NCBI RefSeq assembly: GCF_013141915.1
Contig: NZ_SROX01000001.1
Coordinates: forward strand, 620,001 to 684,000
Length of the DNA stretch: 64,000 nucleotides
Direction of reading: 5' to 3'
From: Cupriavidus necator
GTDB lineage: Bacteria; Pseudomonadota; Gammaproteobacteria; Burkholderiales; Burkholderiaceae
Below the pieces are notes generated by a model, which was not told the DNA's origin, did no database searches, and worked only from the letters and a program-made list of their open reading frames with translations. This document shows, in pieces, positions 17,580 through 28,455 of the stretch; position 1 is the first letter of the stretch, and every line of letters begins with the position of its first letter. The position numbers and the translations under genes were made by a program.

Positions 17580-18881
17580 ATGCTTTTTCCACGTCGCCTG
17601 ACGCTGGCGCTGCTGTGCGCCCCCGCCTTCGGCCTGGCGGTGCCGCGTGCCATGGCTGCGCCAACCGCCCCTTCTCTTTCCCTCGAGGAAACCGTCGCGC
17701 TCGCGACCACCCATGCCGGCAATGCCGAATCTTCGCGCGGCGCTGTCGAGGCAGCCGTGCAAATGGCGGTCGCCGCCGGCCAGTTGCCTGATCCCATCCT
17801 CAAGCTCGGGCTCAACAACGTCCCGGTGAACGGGCCGGACCAGTTCTCGCTCAGCCGGGATTTCATGACGATGCGGTCCATCAGCGTAATGCAGGAGTTC
17901 ACGCGCTCGGACAAGCGCCGCGCGAAGGCGGCGCGCTTTGAAGCCGAAGCGGCCGCTGCCGAAGCGCAGCGCGCGGTCGGACTGGCCACCGTGCAGCGCA
18001 ATGCGGTGGGTGCCTGGCTCGATCGGTGGTACGCCGAACAGACCGGCGTTCTGCTCGGTCATCACGGCCATCCGATCGAACTGGCGCGCCAGGCGGCAAC
18101 TGCTGCGTATCGCAGCGGGCGTGGCTCGCGCGCAGACGTCCTTGCGATGGAGCTGGAACTCCAAAAGCTGCACGACCGCCAGGACGAAAGCGGGGCCGCC
18201 GTGGCAACCGCCACGCTCAATCTGCAGCGCTGGGTCGGCGCCGAAGCCAGTCGCCCGCTGTCAGATCGGCCACCGCTGGACGTGCCCCAGCCCATCCAGC
18301 AACTGGCGAAAGGCGAGCTCGACGCAGTCCCTGAGCTGGCAGCCGCGCAGCGCGAAGTGGCCCTTGCCGAAGCTGAAATCCAGGTGGCATGGGAAACCAA
18401 GAAGCCGGACGTGACCGTCGAACTGATGTACAGCCAGCGCGGCTCGGCGTACTCCAACATGGGGTCGGTGAACGTGAGCTTCCCGGTGCCGTGGGATCAG
18501 GGCAATCGCCAGGACCGCGAGGTTGCCACCAGGCTGGCGCAGGCCAATGCGGCGCGTGCCAAGTCAGAAATCATCCGGCGCAATACCCAGGCCATGGTGG
18601 GCGCCAAGCTCGGCGAATTGCAGCGCAATTTGGAACGGCTCAAACGCTACGACGAAAGAACGCTGCCACTCGCAACCAGCCAGGCCGATGCGGCCTTGAC
18701 CGCCTACCGTGCCAATACCGGAACGCTGCTTGCCGTTGCCGAGGCCAACCACCGCGCCATCGATACGAAGCTGGAGCGGCTCGCACTGGAGGCGAAAACA
18801 GCCAAGCTATGGGCCGACCTGGTCTTCCTGGTCCCGTTGCCCACTGCGCAAACCGAGCCGGCGACCAAGGAGTTCAAGTGA
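17580..18881 (+). CDS. cusC: CusC/CzcC-type outer-membrane efflux protein
   Basis: A 433-residue TolC-family outer-membrane channel for heavy-metal efflux. An N-terminal signal (LTLALLCAPAFGLAVPRAMA) is followed by long amphipathic helices, including LSLEETVALA at the first repeat. GGAGG precedes the ATG. The stop codon overlaps the GTG of the adaptor gene (GTGA at 18878-18881). Together with the next two genes it forms the three-part pump spanning inner membrane, periplasm and outer membrane. Confidence 0.9.
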   Translation: MLFPRRLTLALLCAPAFGLAVPRAMAAPTAPSLSLEETVALATTHAGNAESSRGAVEAAVQMAVAAGQLPDPILKLGLNNVPVNGPDQFSLSRDFMTMRSISVMQEFTRSDKRRAKAARFEAEAAAAEAQRAVGLATVQRNAVGAWLDRWYAEQTGVLLGHHGHPIELARQAATAAYRSGRGSRADVLAMELELQKLHDRQDESGAAVATATLNLQRWVGAEASRPLSDRPPLDVPQPIQQLAKGELDAVPELAAAQREVALAEAEIQVAWETKKPDVTVELMYSQRGSAYSNMGSVNVSFPVPWDQGNRQDREVATRLAQANAARAKSEIIRRNTQAMVGAKLGELQRNLERLKRYDERTLPLATSQADAALTAYRANTGTLLAVAEANHRAIDTKLERLALEAKTAKLWADLVFLVPLPTAQTEPATKEFK

Positions 18882-20425
18882 AGAAACAAGTCATTGCAAC
18901 GGCAGCGGTGGGCCTCGCGCTGCTTGGCGCCGCGCTCTATGGCGCCTACCGATTCGGCGTGGCGCGCGGGATCCCATCAGCGCAGTCGTCGGCGGCGCCC
19001 GTCGCGGCATCCGCGCTCAAGCCTGGCGACACGGATCCGAAGACCGGCAAGAAGATCCTGTACTGGCATGATCCCATGGTGCCCGGCCAGCGCTTCGACA
19101 AGCCCGGCAAGTCACCCTTCATGGACATGCAACTCGTGCCAGTGTATGTGGAAGGGGACAGCGAAAGCCGCGGCGGCAACGGTGTCGTGGTCGACAGCCA
19201 CGTCGCGCAGAATCTTGGCATTCGCACGGTCGAGGTGAAGCCGAGCCGCCTGAGCGCCGTGCTCGAGGCGCCTGGCAATGTCGCCATCAATGAGCGCAGT
19301 GTCCAGGTGCTTCAGGCGCGAACCAATGGCTTTGTCCAGCATCTGGCGGTCAAGGCGACGCTTGACCCGGTGCGGCGCGGGCAAGCGCTGGTGACCTTGT
19401 ACTCGCCCGACTGGGTCGCCGCGCAAGAGGAGTATCTCGCCGTGTCTCGCATGGCTGGGGGCGAGCAAGCCGACCTGCGTAGCGCCGCCCGGGCCCGCAT
19501 GCTGCAGGCCGGCATGACGCCGGGCCAGGTCAGCGCCGTCGAGGGTTCTGGCAGGCTCCAGCCCGATCTTGCCATCGTGAGCCCGTTCGATGGCCTGGTA
19601 ACAGAGGTTGCCGTCCGTGAGGGCATGACCGTCTCCCCGGGCATGACGCTATTTCGCCTCGCCGACCTGAGTCAAGTCTGGGTGATTGCCGAGGTGCCGG
19701 AGGCACAGGTTCGTGCCATTGTGCCTGGGCTGGCGGTCAAGGTGTCGTCGACGGGCGCACCGGAACCCCTCCTCGGCAAAGTCGATACCATCCTGCCGGA
19801 TGTCAATCCGGCCACGCGCACCACCAAGGTCCGCATGGTCCTGCCCAACCCAGGCAGACACCTGTTGCCCGGGATGTTCGTGACGGTCCGCTTTGACAGC
19901 ACGGATCAAAAGGAAGCCCTGGTGATTCCGTTGGAATCGGTCATCCGCACGGGCCAGCGCACACTCGTCATGGTGGATGCGGGCAAGGCAGGCTTTGTGG
20001 CAACCGAAGTCAAGACCGGCCGCGAAGCCGCGGGCATGGTCGAGGTACTGTCCGGACTCAAGGCGGGGCAAAAAGTCGTCACATCGGGCCAGTTTCTCAT
20101 CGACTCGGAGGCCAGCCTGCGTGGAACCGCCGAGCGCCTGTCGGCAACACAGGGCGCTTCGGCCCCGGCGGCGCCGGCGGCCGAGCATGAGGGCGTCGGG
20201 CGCATCGAGGCGGTAACTGGCGAGGGTCTGACGATATCGCATGAACCTGTTCCTTCGATCCAGTGGGGCGCGATGACGATGGATTTTGCTGCGCCACCCA
20301 GCGGCTTGCCCAAGGCATTGAAGCCTGGCGACCGCGTTCGGTTCCGCTTCCATCTGAATAGCGACGGCATGCCCGTCCTGTCCTCGGTAGAGTCCGCCGC
20401 CGGCGTCCAGGGAGCCAAGCCATGA
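18878..20425 (+). CDS. cusB: CusB-type periplasmic adaptor with C-terminal CusF-like domain
   Basis: A 515-residue membrane-fusion protein of the Cu(I)/Ag(I) efflux pump. In order: an N-terminal membrane anchor ([20 protein letters not shown]), a heavy-metal-binding segment with [10 protein letters not shown] and [12 protein letters not shown], the barrel-sandwich and beta-barrel adaptor core, and at about residues 435-510 a CusF-like metal-chaperone domain with [14 protein letters not shown], which keeps the Trp of E. coli CusF. The GTG at 18878 is chosen because CAAGGAG sits 5-10 bases upstream and the codon overlaps the previous stop. Its end overlaps the CusA start (ATGA). Confidence 0.92.
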   Translation: MKKQVIATAAVGLALLGAALYGAYRFGVARGIPSAQSSAAPVAASALKPGDTDPKTGKKILYWHDPMVPGQRFDKPGKSPFMDMQLVPVYVEGDSESRGGNGVVVDSHVAQNLGIRTVEVKPSRLSAVLEAPGNVAINERSVQVLQARTNGFVQHLAVKATLDPVRRGQALVTLYSPDWVAAQEEYLAVSRMAGGEQADLRSAARARMLQAGMTPGQVSAVEGSGRLQPDLAIVSPFDGLVTEVAVREGMTVSPGMTLFRLADLSQVWVIAEVPEAQVRAIVPGLAVKVSSTGAPEPLLGKVDTILPDVNPATRTTKVRMVLPNPGRHLLPGMFVTVRFDSTDQKEALVIPLESVIRTGQRTLVMVDAGKAGFVATEVKTGREAAGMVEVLSGLKAGQKVVTSGQFLIDSEASLRGTAERLSATQGASAPAAPAAEHEGVGRIEAVTGEGLTISHEPVPSIQWGAMTMDFAAPPSGLPKALKPGDRVRFRFHLNSDGMPVLSSVESAAGVQGAKP

Positions 20426-23400
20426 TTGCCCGGCTGATCCTCGCGTCGATCCGCAATCGCTTCCTCGTCCTGCTGGCGACGGTGATGCTGACGGCATGGG
20501 GCCTGTGGGCGGTGCGTAGCACGCCGCTCGATGCCTTGCCAGATTTGTCCGATGTGCAGGTCATCATCCGCACGCCATTTCCCGGCCAGGCGCCGCAGAT
20601 TGTCGAGAACCAGGTCACCTATCCGCTCACCACCACGATGTTGTCAGTGCCGGGCGCCAAGACCGTGCGCGGCTACTCGTTCTTCGGGGACTCGTTTGTC
20701 TACGTGCTGTTCGAGGACGGCACGGATTTGTACTGGGCGCGATCCCGGGTGCTGGAATACCTGAATCAGGTCCAATCCCGCCTGCCAGTTGCGGCCAGGC
20801 CCGCCCTGGGTCCGGACGCGACCGGCGTGGGTTGGATCTACGAATACACGCTGGTGGACAAGACTGGCCAGCATGACCTCAGCCAATTGCGCGCGCTGCA
20901 GGACTGGTTCCTGCGCTTCGAGCTGAAATCGCTGCCCAATGTCGCCGAGGTCGCTTCCCTCGGCGGGATGGTGAAGCAGTTCCAGGTCGTCCTGATGCCC
21001 GACCGCCTGCGCGCCTACAACCTGTCACAGGCCAGGGTGCTGGCAGCCCTCAAGGGCGCCAATCAGGAGACGGGTGGCTCGGTGCTCGAGCTGGGCGAGG
21101 CGGAGTACATGGTGCGGGCCAGCGGGTATCTGAAGACACTCGACGATTTCCGGCAGGTTCCGCTCGTGACCAGCGATGCCGGAATTCCGGTGCGGCTGGG
21201 CGATGTCGCCACGGTCCAGCTCGGCCCCGAGACGCGGCGCGGCATCGCCGAGCTCGATGGCCAGGGAGAGGTCGCTGGCGGCGTCATCGTGATGCGGTCG
21301 GGGAAGAACGCGCTGGAAACCATCGAGGCGGTCAAGACCAAGCTCGCCACGCTACGGAAGAGCCTGCCGGCTGGCGTCGAGATCGTGCCGACCTACGACC
21401 GCTCGGCGCTGATCAACCGCGCGGTCGAAAACCTGACGCACAAGTTGATCGAAGAGTTCATCGTCGTGGCGTTGGTTTGCCTCGCCTTCCTGTTCCACCT
21501 GCGCTCCGCCCTGGTTGCCATTATTTCGCTTCCGCTCGGCGTGCTGGCCGCCTTTCTGGTCATGCGATACCAGGGCGTCAACGCCAACATCATGTCCCTG
21601 GGCGGCATCGCCATCGCCATCGGCGCCATGGTCGATGCCGCGGTGGTCATGATCGAGAACGCCCATAAGCATTTGGAACACTGGCATATGGACAACCCCG
21701 GACGGCAACCGACCGCGCACGAGCGCTGGAGTGTGACTGGCGAAGCGGCCGCCGAGGTAGGCCCCGCGCTGTTCTTCTCGCTGCTGATCATTACGCTGTC
21801 GTTCATTCCTGTGTTCACGCTGGAGGCGCAGGAGGGCCGGCTGTTCTCGCCACTAGCCTTTACCAAGACCTATTCAATGGCTGCCGCGGCTGGCCTCTCC
21901 GTCACGCTGGTGCCGGTCCTGATGGGCTACATGATTCGCGGCAGAATTCCCACGGAGCAGTCCAATCCGCTCAGCCGCTGGCTGATCCGCGCCTATCAGC
22001 CAATGCTCGCCCGGGTGCTGGCCTATCCCAGGGCGACCATTGTCATTGCCGCGGTCCTCCTGGTCGCGACCGCCGGCCCGATCCTGCGAATCGGCGGCGA
22101 GTTCATGCCGCCCCTCGACGAGGGCGACCTCCTCTACATGCCATCGGCACTGCCCGGGCTGTCCGCAGGCAAGGCAGCGCAGCTGCTCCAGCAGACCGAC
22201 CGCCTCATCAAGACCGTGCCAGAGGTGGCCACCGTCTTCGGCAAGGCAGGCCGCGCCGATACCGCGACCGATCCGGCGCCGATCGAGATGTTCGAGACCA
22301 CCATCCAGTTCAAGCCCCGCGACCAGTGGCGTGCCGGCATGACGACCGACAAGCTGGTGGAGGAACTCGATCGCGTGGTGAAAGTGCCAGGCCTCTCCAA
22401 CATCTGGGTGCCGCCCATCCGGAACCGGATCGACATGCTCGCCACTGGTATCAAGAGTCCGGTCGGCATCAAGGTTGCGGGCACGGACCTGAAGGAGATC
22501 GACCGGCTGGCCACGCGGATCGAGAAAGCCGTGAAGACGGTGCCGGGCGTCACGTCGGCGCTCGCCGAACGCCTGACCGGCGGGCGCTACATCGATGTCG
22601 ACATCGACCGCGTGGCGGCCGGGCGCTATGGACTGAACATCGACGAGGTGCAGAGCATCGTGTCATCGGCCATCGGTGGCGATAACGTCGGGGAAGTGGT
22701 GGACGGGCTGGCACGCTTTCCCATCAACGTCCGCTACCCCCGCGACTACCGCGACTCGGTGGAGCAGCTGCGCAGCCTGCCCATCGTCACCGACAGAGGC
22801 CAGCAGATTGTTCTGTCGGATGTGGCACGCATCCAGGTGCAGCAGGGACCGCCGATGCTTCGCAGCGAAAACGCCCGCCTGTCCGGCTGGGTGTACGTAG
22901 ACATCCGCGGACGCGACCTCCGCTCGGCCGTCCACGACATGCAGGTTGTGGTGGCCAAGGCGGTTCCTATGCCAGCGGGCTATTCCCTCAGTTGGTCGGG
23001 ACAGTTCGAGTACCTGGAGCGCGCCACTGCGAAACTCAAGGTAGTGGTGCCCTTCACGCTGCTGATCATCTTCGTGTTGCTGTACCTGGTGTTTGGCCGC
23101 CTGGATGAGGCGCTACTGATCATGGGCACGTTGCCGCTGGCGCTTATCGGCGGGTTCTGGCTGCTGTACTTGCTTGGCTACAATGTTTCCGTGGCTGGCG
23201 TGGTCGGTTTTATCGCTCTTGCCGGCGTGGCAGCCGAGTTCGGCGTCATCATGCTGCTCTACCTGAAGCAGGCTTGGAGCGAACGCGAAGACCGCGGCGA
23301 AACCAGTGTGTCCGCCCTACTGGATGCCATTCAGGAAGGCGCTGTGCTACGGGTCCGCCCCAAGGCCATGACCGTCGCTGTCATTCTCGCCGGCCTGATT

Positions 23401-23592
23401 CCCATCATGTGGTCGCATGGCACCGGCTCAGAGGTCATGCAGCGCATTGCGGCCCCGATGGTTGGCGGCATGATCACCGCGCCCCTGCTTTCGCTGTTCG
23501 TAGTGCCGGCGGCTTACTTGCTGATACGCAGGCGTCAGACAAAGCCTGGCTCACTTTCCACCGACCCCTCACTTCAAGAGGAACCACAATGA
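20422..23592 (+). CDS. cusA: CusA-type HME-RND inner-membrane copper/silver pump
   Basis: A 1056-residue RND transporter driven by protons that moves Cu(I)/Ag(I) out through CusB and CusC. The proton-relay Asp405 lies in [13 protein letters not shown], and the three metal-carrying methionines of E. coli CusA fall at exactly the same numbers: Met573 (LLYMPS), Met623 (PIEMFE) and Met672 (RIDMLA). This supports monovalent copper or silver as substrate rather than zinc or cobalt. Start and end overlap or touch the neighbouring pump genes, and the end is 4 bases into the CusF start. Confidence 0.95.
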   Translation: MIARLILASIRNRFLVLLATVMLTAWGLWAVRSTPLDALPDLSDVQVIIRTPFPGQAPQIVENQVTYPLTTTMLSVPGAKTVRGYSFFGDSFVYVLFEDGTDLYWARSRVLEYLNQVQSRLPVAARPALGPDATGVGWIYEYTLVDKTGQHDLSQLRALQDWFLRFELKSLPNVAEVASLGGMVKQFQVVLMPDRLRAYNLSQARVLAALKGANQETGGSVLELGEAEYMVRASGYLKTLDDFRQVPLVTSDAGIPVRLGDVATVQLGPETRRGIAELDGQGEVAGGVIVMRSGKNALETIEAVKTKLATLRKSLPAGVEIVPTYDRSALINRAVENLTHKLIEEFIVVALVCLAFLFHLRSALVAIISLPLGVLAAFLVMRYQGVNANIMSLGGIAIAIGAMVDAAVVMIENAHKHLEHWHMDNPGRQPTAHERWSVTGEAAAEVGPALFFSLLIITLSFIPVFTLEAQEGRLFSPLAFTKTYSMAAAAGLSVTLVPVLMGYMIRGRIPTEQSNPLSRWLIRAYQPMLARVLAYPRATIVIAAVLLVATAGPILRIGGEFMPPLDEGDLLYMPSALPGLSAGKAAQLLQQTDRLIKTVPEVATVFGKAGRADTATDPAPIEMFETTIQFKPRDQWRAGMTTDKLVEELDRVVKVPGLSNIWVPPIRNRIDMLATGIKSPVGIKVAGTDLKEIDRLATRIEKAVKTVPGVTSALAERLTGGRYIDVDIDRVAAGRYGLNIDEVQSIVSSAIGGDNVGEVVDGLARFPINVRYPRDYRDSVEQLRSLPIVTDRGQQIVLSDVARIQVQQGPPMLRSENARLSGWVYVDIRGRDLRSAVHDMQVVVAKAVPMPAGYSLSWSGQFEYLERATAKLKVVVPFTLLIIFVLLYLVFGRLDEALLIMGTLPLALIGGFWLLYLLGYNVSVAGVVGFIALAGVAAEFGVIMLLYLKQAWSEREDRGETSVSALLDAIQEGAVLRVRPKAMTVAVILAGLIPIMWSHGTGSEVMQRIAAPMVGGMITAPLLSLFVVPAAYLLIRRRQTKPGSLSTDPSLQEEPQ

Positions 23593-23942
23593 AACACCTC
23601 AACACTCTCGCCATCATGGTTGCCCTCGCTGCCGCGCCGGCTGCATTCGCAGCGAAATCGGCGGACGGCATGGATATGAAAGGCATGGGCATGAAGCCGT
23701 CGGCCGAATCGAAACAGGTGCCCCAACCCGTTGCGGCGGAGATCAAGAAGATCGATGCGCAAGCCGGCAAGGTCACGCTCAAGCACGGCCCCATCGGAAA
23801 CCTCGGCATGTCGGCCATGACCATGGCGTTCGCGGTCAAGGATCGCGCCTCGCTGAGAAACTTCAAGGAAGGCGATTCGGTGCTCGCTACCTTCGACACG
23901 GTGGATGGCAAGCCCACCGTTGTCGACCTGCGCCGACGTTGA
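23589..23942 (+). CDS. cusF: CusF-like periplasmic copper chaperone with Trp-to-Met change
   Basis: A 117-residue exported protein: signal peptide ([15 protein letters not shown]), a Met-rich linker ([11 protein letters not shown]) and one CusF OB-fold domain. The metal site reads [16 protein letters not shown], giving His66, Met77 and Met79 as ligands. The capping Trp44 of E. coli CusF is replaced by Met74. The protein would pass Cu(I)/Ag(I) to the CusB adaptor. AAGAGGAAC precedes the start, which overlaps the cusA stop. Confidence 0.9.
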   Translation: MKHLNTLAIMVALAAAPAAFAAKSADGMDMKGMGMKPSAESKQVPQPVAAEIKKIDAQAGKVTLKHGPIGNLGMSAMTMAFAVKDRASLRNFKEGDSVLATFDTVDGKPTVVDLRRR

Positions 23943-24037
23943 GATGGTGAGGCGGTGCCTGTCGGAACTGGAACAGAACGCTCGGGCGCGATATCGCAGC
24001 CCTCGCTCGTTGTCATTTTCGTGTAAGGAGCATCTCA

Positions 24038-24233
24038 TGCAAAGCCGCCTTTTAGTTGCCGCCTCCGGCACGGCAATGGATTCACGCGATCTCGTGACAG
24101 CCAGTCTGCCCCCTTTGCGTCCATGCTGCCCTTTGGGCTAGTGTTGCTGTGTCTGTCGATGCATCCCTTCCGTGGTCAACAAGGCGGCCACGGCAAGGCC
24201 ACAGTCACGCAAGTCGGATGGCGCAGTCGATGA
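24038..24233 (+). pseudogene. Remnant of a small DUF2933-like membrane protein (frameshifted)
   Basis: A start with a strong AAGGAG opens a 34-residue frame (24038-24141) that begins MQSRLLVAASG and ends early. In another frame a tail from ATG 24123 to the stop at 24233 reads [20 protein letters not shown] and then GGHGK. That tail resembles the end of short DUF2933-type proteins common in copper islands, which end in a His/Gly-rich stretch. The picture fits a small gene broken by a frameshift. It could also be two unrelated chance frames. Confidence 0.4.
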
Positions 24234-24259
24234 CGGGCCCCACAACCAAAGGAGCCAGG

Positions 24260-26692
24260 ATGAACAGGTCAAGCAATGAACCCGATGCCATGCAGCCTGG
24301 CCGCCACGGCGCGGGAGCACATACTTCGACTGAGGACCAGGCTGATCACGGCCATCGTCACGAGCATGCGCATGACCATGTGCATGAACAATCTCGTACA
24401 GGAATCGGGACGGCCGGGCCCGTCAAGGACCCGGTCTGCGGCATGACAGTCTCGGCAGATTCCCGATTCCATGCTGAGCATGCCGGAGCTCACTACTATT
24501 TTTGCAGCGCGTCATGCCAGCAGAAATTCAAGGCCGATCCAGGCAGGTACACGATTCCGTCTAAGTCAGCCTCGGCGGAGCCGCCTTCCGAGGGCACGAT
24601 TTATACCTGTCCCATGCACCCGGAGATCCGCCAGGATCATCCTGGCAACTGCCCGAAGTGCGGCATGACGCTGGAACCCTTGTTGCCGCAACTGGAGCAG
24701 GACGAGAACCCGGAACTGGTGGATTTCCGTCACCGCTTCTGGTGGACGCTTCCGCTTACCGGTGGGGTATTTATGCTGGCCATGGTCGGGCATCGCTTTG
24801 GCTGGATGCCGGTGCCAATGCAGAGTTGGGTCGAGCTTGCATTGGCGACGCCTGTGGTGCTGTGGGCGGGCTGGCCGTTTTTCGTTCGATGTTTCCAGTC
24901 GATCATCAACCGCAGTCCGAACATGTGGACGCTGATTGGGATCGGCACTGGCGCAGCCTATGTCTACAGCGTCATTGCGACCGTCACGCCTCGCGCCTTT
25001 CCGCCGGCTTTCGTCGCGCATGGTCGCATCGGTGTGTATTTTGAGGCCGCGGCAGTGATCATCTCGCTCACGCTACTGGGCCAATTGCTCGAACTCAAGG
25101 CCCGCTCCCAGACTTCAGCCGCCATTCAATCACTGCTCGGACTAGCGCCTAAAACGGCGAGACGTATCGGCCCTGACAACGTCGAAGAGGACGTGCCACT
25201 CACCCATGTCCACGTTGGCGACCTGCTGCGTGTGCGACCGGGAGAGAAGGTGCCAGTCGACGGCGTGGTTACGGAAGGCACCAGCGCGGTCGACGAATCG
25301 ATGATAACCGGCGAGCCTATTCCGACCACCAAGCGCATCGGCGACCGTGTCATCGGGGCTACAATGAACACCTCCGGTAGCCTCGTCATCCGATCTGAAA
25401 AGGTTGGCTCCCAGACCGTGCTGGCGCAGATTGTCCAGATGGTGGCGCAAGCGCAGCGATCGAAGGCGCCAATGCAGCGGATGGCAGACAAGGTCGCCGG
25501 CGTCTTTGTCGTCGGGGTCATCGGCATTGCGGTGCTGACTCTTGTCGCGTGGGGACTCTTCGGCCCCGAGCCGAGCTGGGTGTTCGGCCTGATCAATGCT
25601 GTCGCGGTGCTGATCATCGCATGTCCGTGCGCGCTGGGTCTTGCCACGCCGATGTCCATAATGGTCGCGAGCGGAAAAGGCGCTTCCAACGGCATACTAT
25701 TTCGCGATGCCGCTGCGATCGAGAATCTGCGCAAGGTCGATACCCTGATTGTCGATAAGACGGGAACCCTTACCGAAGGGCGGCCTGTCTTCGAGCGCAC
25801 GATCGGTACAAACGGTTATGCTGAAGAAGACGTCCTGCGCCTGGCCGCAAGCCTGGACCAGGGCAGCGAACACCCGTTGGCTGCCGCGATCGTTGCAGCA
25901 GCGCGCGAGCGTGGCCTGCGGTTGGAAAAGCCAGAGAGCTTCGAGTCGAGCTCTGGGATCGGGATAAGAGGCAAGCTAGGCGGCAAGACGATTGCGATCG
26001 GGAATACTTCACTCATGGAAGCCGAAAGAGTTGCCATCGATCCGCTCGTAGCGCAGGCCGATGAACTGCGTGCGCAAGGCGCCAGCGTCATGTATCTCGC
26101 CGTCGAAGGCAAGCTTGCAGGCCTGCTTGCCGTCTCGGATCCGGTTAAGGCCACCACGCCGGAAGCGCTGACGCATCTCCGGGAAGAGGGCATCCGGGTG
26201 GTGATGGCGACCGGCGATGGGATTGCAACGGCAAAGGCGGTGGCCGGGAAACTCGGCGTCGACGAGTTCTACGGCGAGGTGAAGCCGGCGGACAAACTTG
26301 AACTTGTCAGTTCTCTGCAACGGGCAGGTGCGGTGGTCGCGATGGCGGGCGACGGCATTAATGATGCGCCGGCGCTGGCGAAGGCGGATGTCGGTATTGC
26401 CATGGGCACCGGCACTGACGTCGCAATGAACAGTGCTCAAGTCACGTTGGTCAAAGGGGACTTGCGCGGCATTGCCCGTGCCCGCCAACTCTCACGCGCA
26501 ACCATTCGAAACATGAAACAGAACCTCGGTTTCGCGTTCGTTTATAACGCCTTGGGCGTTCCTCTGGCCGCGGGCGTGCTGTACCCGATCACAGGCCTGC
26601 TGTTGTCGCCAATGATTGCAGCGCTGGCGATGAGCCTGAGTTCTGCCTCGGTCATTACGAATGCGTTGCGGCTGAGGAAGGCTGCTGCCTGA
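24260..26692 (+). CDS. copA: Copper/silver-translocating P1B-type ATPase
   Basis: An 810-residue heavy-metal ATPase that exports Cu(I)/Ag(I) from the cytoplasm. N-terminus: a His-rich stretch ([15 protein letters not shown]), a YHS domain ([18 protein letters not shown]), and a second metal-binding domain ([15 protein letters not shown]). Then eight membrane helices with the transport motif CPC at 455-457, the phosphorylation site DKTGTLT with Asp499, the SEHPLA motif, and [17 protein letters not shown] five bases before ATG 24260 fixes the start. The same strand and spacing link it to the cus genes; the SilP/CopA split cannot be settled here. Confidence 0.92.
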   Translation: MNRSSNEPDAMQPGRHGAGAHTSTEDQADHGHRHEHAHDHVHEQSRTGIGTAGPVKDPVCGMTVSADSRFHAEHAGAHYYFCSASCQQKFKADPGRYTIPSKSASAEPPSEGTIYTCPMHPEIRQDHPGNCPKCGMTLEPLLPQLEQDENPELVDFRHRFWWTLPLTGGVFMLAMVGHRFGWMPVPMQSWVELALATPVVLWAGWPFFVRCFQSIINRSPNMWTLIGIGTGAAYVYSVIATVTPRAFPPAFVAHGRIGVYFEAAAVIISLTLLGQLLELKARSQTSAAIQSLLGLAPKTARRIGPDNVEEDVPLTHVHVGDLLRVRPGEKVPVDGVVTEGTSAVDESMITGEPIPTTKRIGDRVIGATMNTSGSLVIRSEKVGSQTVLAQIVQMVAQAQRSKAPMQRMADKVAGVFVVGVIGIAVLTLVAWGLFGPEPSWVFGLINAVAVLIIACPCALGLATPMSIMVASGKGASNGILFRDAAAIENLRKVDTLIVDKTGTLTEGRPVFERTIGTNGYAEEDVLRLAASLDQGSEHPLAAAIVAAARERGLRLEKPESFESSSGIGIRGKLGGKTIAIGNTSLMEAERVAIDPLVAQADELRAQGASVMYLAVEGKLAGLLAVSDPVKATTPEALTHLREEGIRVVMATGDGIATAKAVAGKLGVDEFYGEVKPADKLELVSSLQRAGAVVAMAGDGINDAPALAKADVGIAMGTGTDVAMNSAQVTLVKGDLRGIARARQLSRATIRNMKQNLGFAFVYNALGVPLAAGVLYPITGLLLSPMIAALAMSLSSASVITNALRLRKAAA

Positions 26693-26785
26693 GCACGCGG
26701 CGGCGGTTGGGCTGGAAGGGTCATGGCGGTCTCCTGATGTCATGGCCGCCGTGCAGAGCCGGCCGCTCTTTATGCGGCAATGCCC

Positions 26786-26810
26786 GACGCCCCGGGCGCG
26801 CCGGGGTGTC
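26786..26810. repeat. GC hairpin between convergent genes
   Basis: Arms GACGCCCCGG and CCGGGGTGTC (one G-T pair) with a 5-base loop, between the ATPase and the convergent MaoC gene. There is no T-tract, so it is at best a weak terminator. Confidence 0.4.
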
Positions 26811-26827
26811 GTCCAAGCGGGGTGCGG

Positions 26828-27283
26828 TTACGGGAACCGGCGGACGATGGATTCAGCAATGCAGACAGGCTTGGCGGAGCCTTCGCGCTCCACCGTCATC
26901 TCCAGCTTCAGCTGCGCGCCGCCGTTGTCGAGCGCGTCGTACGACAGCAGCTTGAAATGCGCGCGCAGCAGGCTGCCCACGGGCACCGGCGCAGGGAAAC
27001 GCACCTTGTCGAGCCCATAGTTCACGCCGGTGCTGCTGTGCTTCACCTTGTACGCGGTGTGCGAAAACGCGGGCAGCAGGCTCAGCGTCAGGAAGCCATG
27101 CGCGATCGGCACGCCGAACGGGCCGTCCTTGGCGCGCACCGGGTCGACGTGGATCCACTGGTGGTCACCGGTGGCATCGGCGAACAGATTGATGCGGTCC
27201 TGCTCCAGCGCCAGCCAGTCGCTGGTGCCGATGACTTCGCCGACTAGCGGCTGCAGGTCGCTGATGTGTTCGTAGGTCTTCAT
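26828..27283 (-). CDS. MaoC-family dehydratase
   Basis: A 151-residue single hotdog hydratase. The motif GDHQWIHVDPVRA holds the catalytic Asp and His, followed by PIAHGFLTLSLLP. It resembles NodN/MaoC-type proteins of about 150 residues. Its start overlaps the stop of the dehydrogenase upstream on the same strand (ATGA at 27280-27283), so the two are translationally coupled. It would hydrate the enoyl-CoA made by the dehydrogenase pair. Confidence 0.9.
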   Translation of the reverse strand: MKTYEHISDLQPLVGEVIGTSDWLALEQDRINLFADATGDHQWIHVDPVRAKDGPFGVPIAHGFLTLSLLPAFSHTAYKVKHSSTGVNYGLDKVRFPAPVPVGSLLRAHFKLLSYDALDNGGAQLKLEMTVEREGSAKPVCIAESIVRRFP

Positions 27284-28440
27284 GCTTGCGCTTCCTTTCC
27301 GGTAAGGACCGCCTGCAGCGCGCGGGCGTTGCCCGCTTCGTGCAGGTCGGCGTTGCCAAACAGCGCGTCCGCCACCACGGCACGCTTGAAATAATGGCCA
27401 ACTGTGTATTCCTCGGTCATGCCGATGCCGCCGTGCAGCTGGATCCCCTGGCTGCTGACATAGCGGGCGGCGCGGCCGATCAGCGCCTTGGCCTGCGACA
27501 CGGTGCGTGCGCGCGCCGCGCCGTCGTCGTTCTCGATCGAGGCCAGCAGTGCGTACAGCATCGAACGCCCTACCTCCAGCTCCGCCGCCATGTCGGCCAT
27601 GCGGTGCTGCAGCGCCTGGAAGCTGCCGATCGGCACGCCGAACTGCTTGCGCACCTTGAGGTAGCCTGCCGTGATCTCGATGGTCTGTTCCATGCCGCCG
27701 ACCAGCTCCGCGCACAGCGCGGCGATGGCATGCGTCAAGCCGTGGCTGAGCGCTGCCTGGCCCTGCCCCGCTTCGCCAAGGCGCGCGTCGGCGGCGACAA
27801 AGACGCCGTCCAGGCGCACTTCGGCGGCCCAGCTGCCGTCGTGCAGCGGCAACGCGATCCGTTCGACCCCGGCGGCATCGGCCGATACCAGGAACAGACT
27901 GCAGGCGTCGCCGGCCGCGCCCGGCTCGCGGGCCGAGACGATGAAGCCATCGGCATTGCTGCCGCCCAGCACCAGCGTCTTGGTGCCATGCAGGGTGAAG
28001 CCGCCCGGTGCCGGCTCGGCGCGCGTGGCCACCGGCGCCGGCAGGCCGCGCGATGGCGCCTCGCTGTAGGCCAGCGCCAGCCGGCGGGCACCGTCGGCAA
28101 GCGCGGGCAGCAGTGCCTCGCGCTGCGCCGGCGTGGCCGCGGCGGCCAGCGTCTGCGCCGCCAGCACGGCGCAGCCAAGATAGGGTTCCACCACCAGGCC
28201 GCGGCCCAGTTCCGTGGCGATCAGCACGGTGTCGATCACGGTGCCGCCCAGCCCGCCGCCGTCCTCGGGCAGCGCCGCGGCGAGCCAGCCGTTGTTGGCG
28301 AAGGTGGCCCAATGCCGGCCGTTGCAAGGCTCGCCCGACTTGACCCGCGCGGTACGCGCCTCGAAGTCGTAGTCTTTCTCGACAAAGCGGCGCACGCTGT
28401 CCTGCAACAGTTGCTGTTCGTCAGTCAGGTTGAAGTTCAT
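27280..28440 (-). CDS. Acyl-CoA dehydrogenase subunit without the EGT catalytic motif
   Basis: A 386-residue member of the acyl-CoA dehydrogenase family with the usual three-part fold (RKQFGVPIGSFQALQHRMAD, IQLHGGIGMTEEYTVGHYF). The C-terminal catalytic segment reads FGNADLHEAGNA, so the EGT/YGGT signature is absent. It is also weak in the FAD/substrate SEP segment (AYSEAPSRG). Such subunits pair with a second one to form heterotetramers in mycobacterial steroid degradation. The adjacent gene at 28456 is a likely partner, 15 bases away on the same strand. Confidence 0.88.
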   Translation of the reverse strand: MNFNLTDEQQLLQDSVRRFVEKDYDFEARTARVKSGEPCNGRHWATFANNGWLAAALPEDGGGLGGTVIDTVLIATELGRGLVVEPYLGCAVLAAQTLAAAATPAQREALLPALADGARRLALAYSEAPSRGLPAPVATRAEPAPGGFTLHGTKTLVLGGSNADGFIVSAREPGAAGDACSLFLVSADAAGVERIALPLHDGSWAAEVRLDGVFVAADARLGEAGQGQAALSHGLTHAIAALCAELVGGMEQTIEITAGYLKVRKQFGVPIGSFQALQHRMADMAAELEVGRSMLYALLASIENDDGAARARTVSQAKALIGRAARYVSSQGIQLHGGIGMTEEYTVGHYFKRAVVADALFGNADLHEAGNARALQAVLTGKEAQA

Positions 28441-28455
28441 GGTCAGTCAGGGCCT

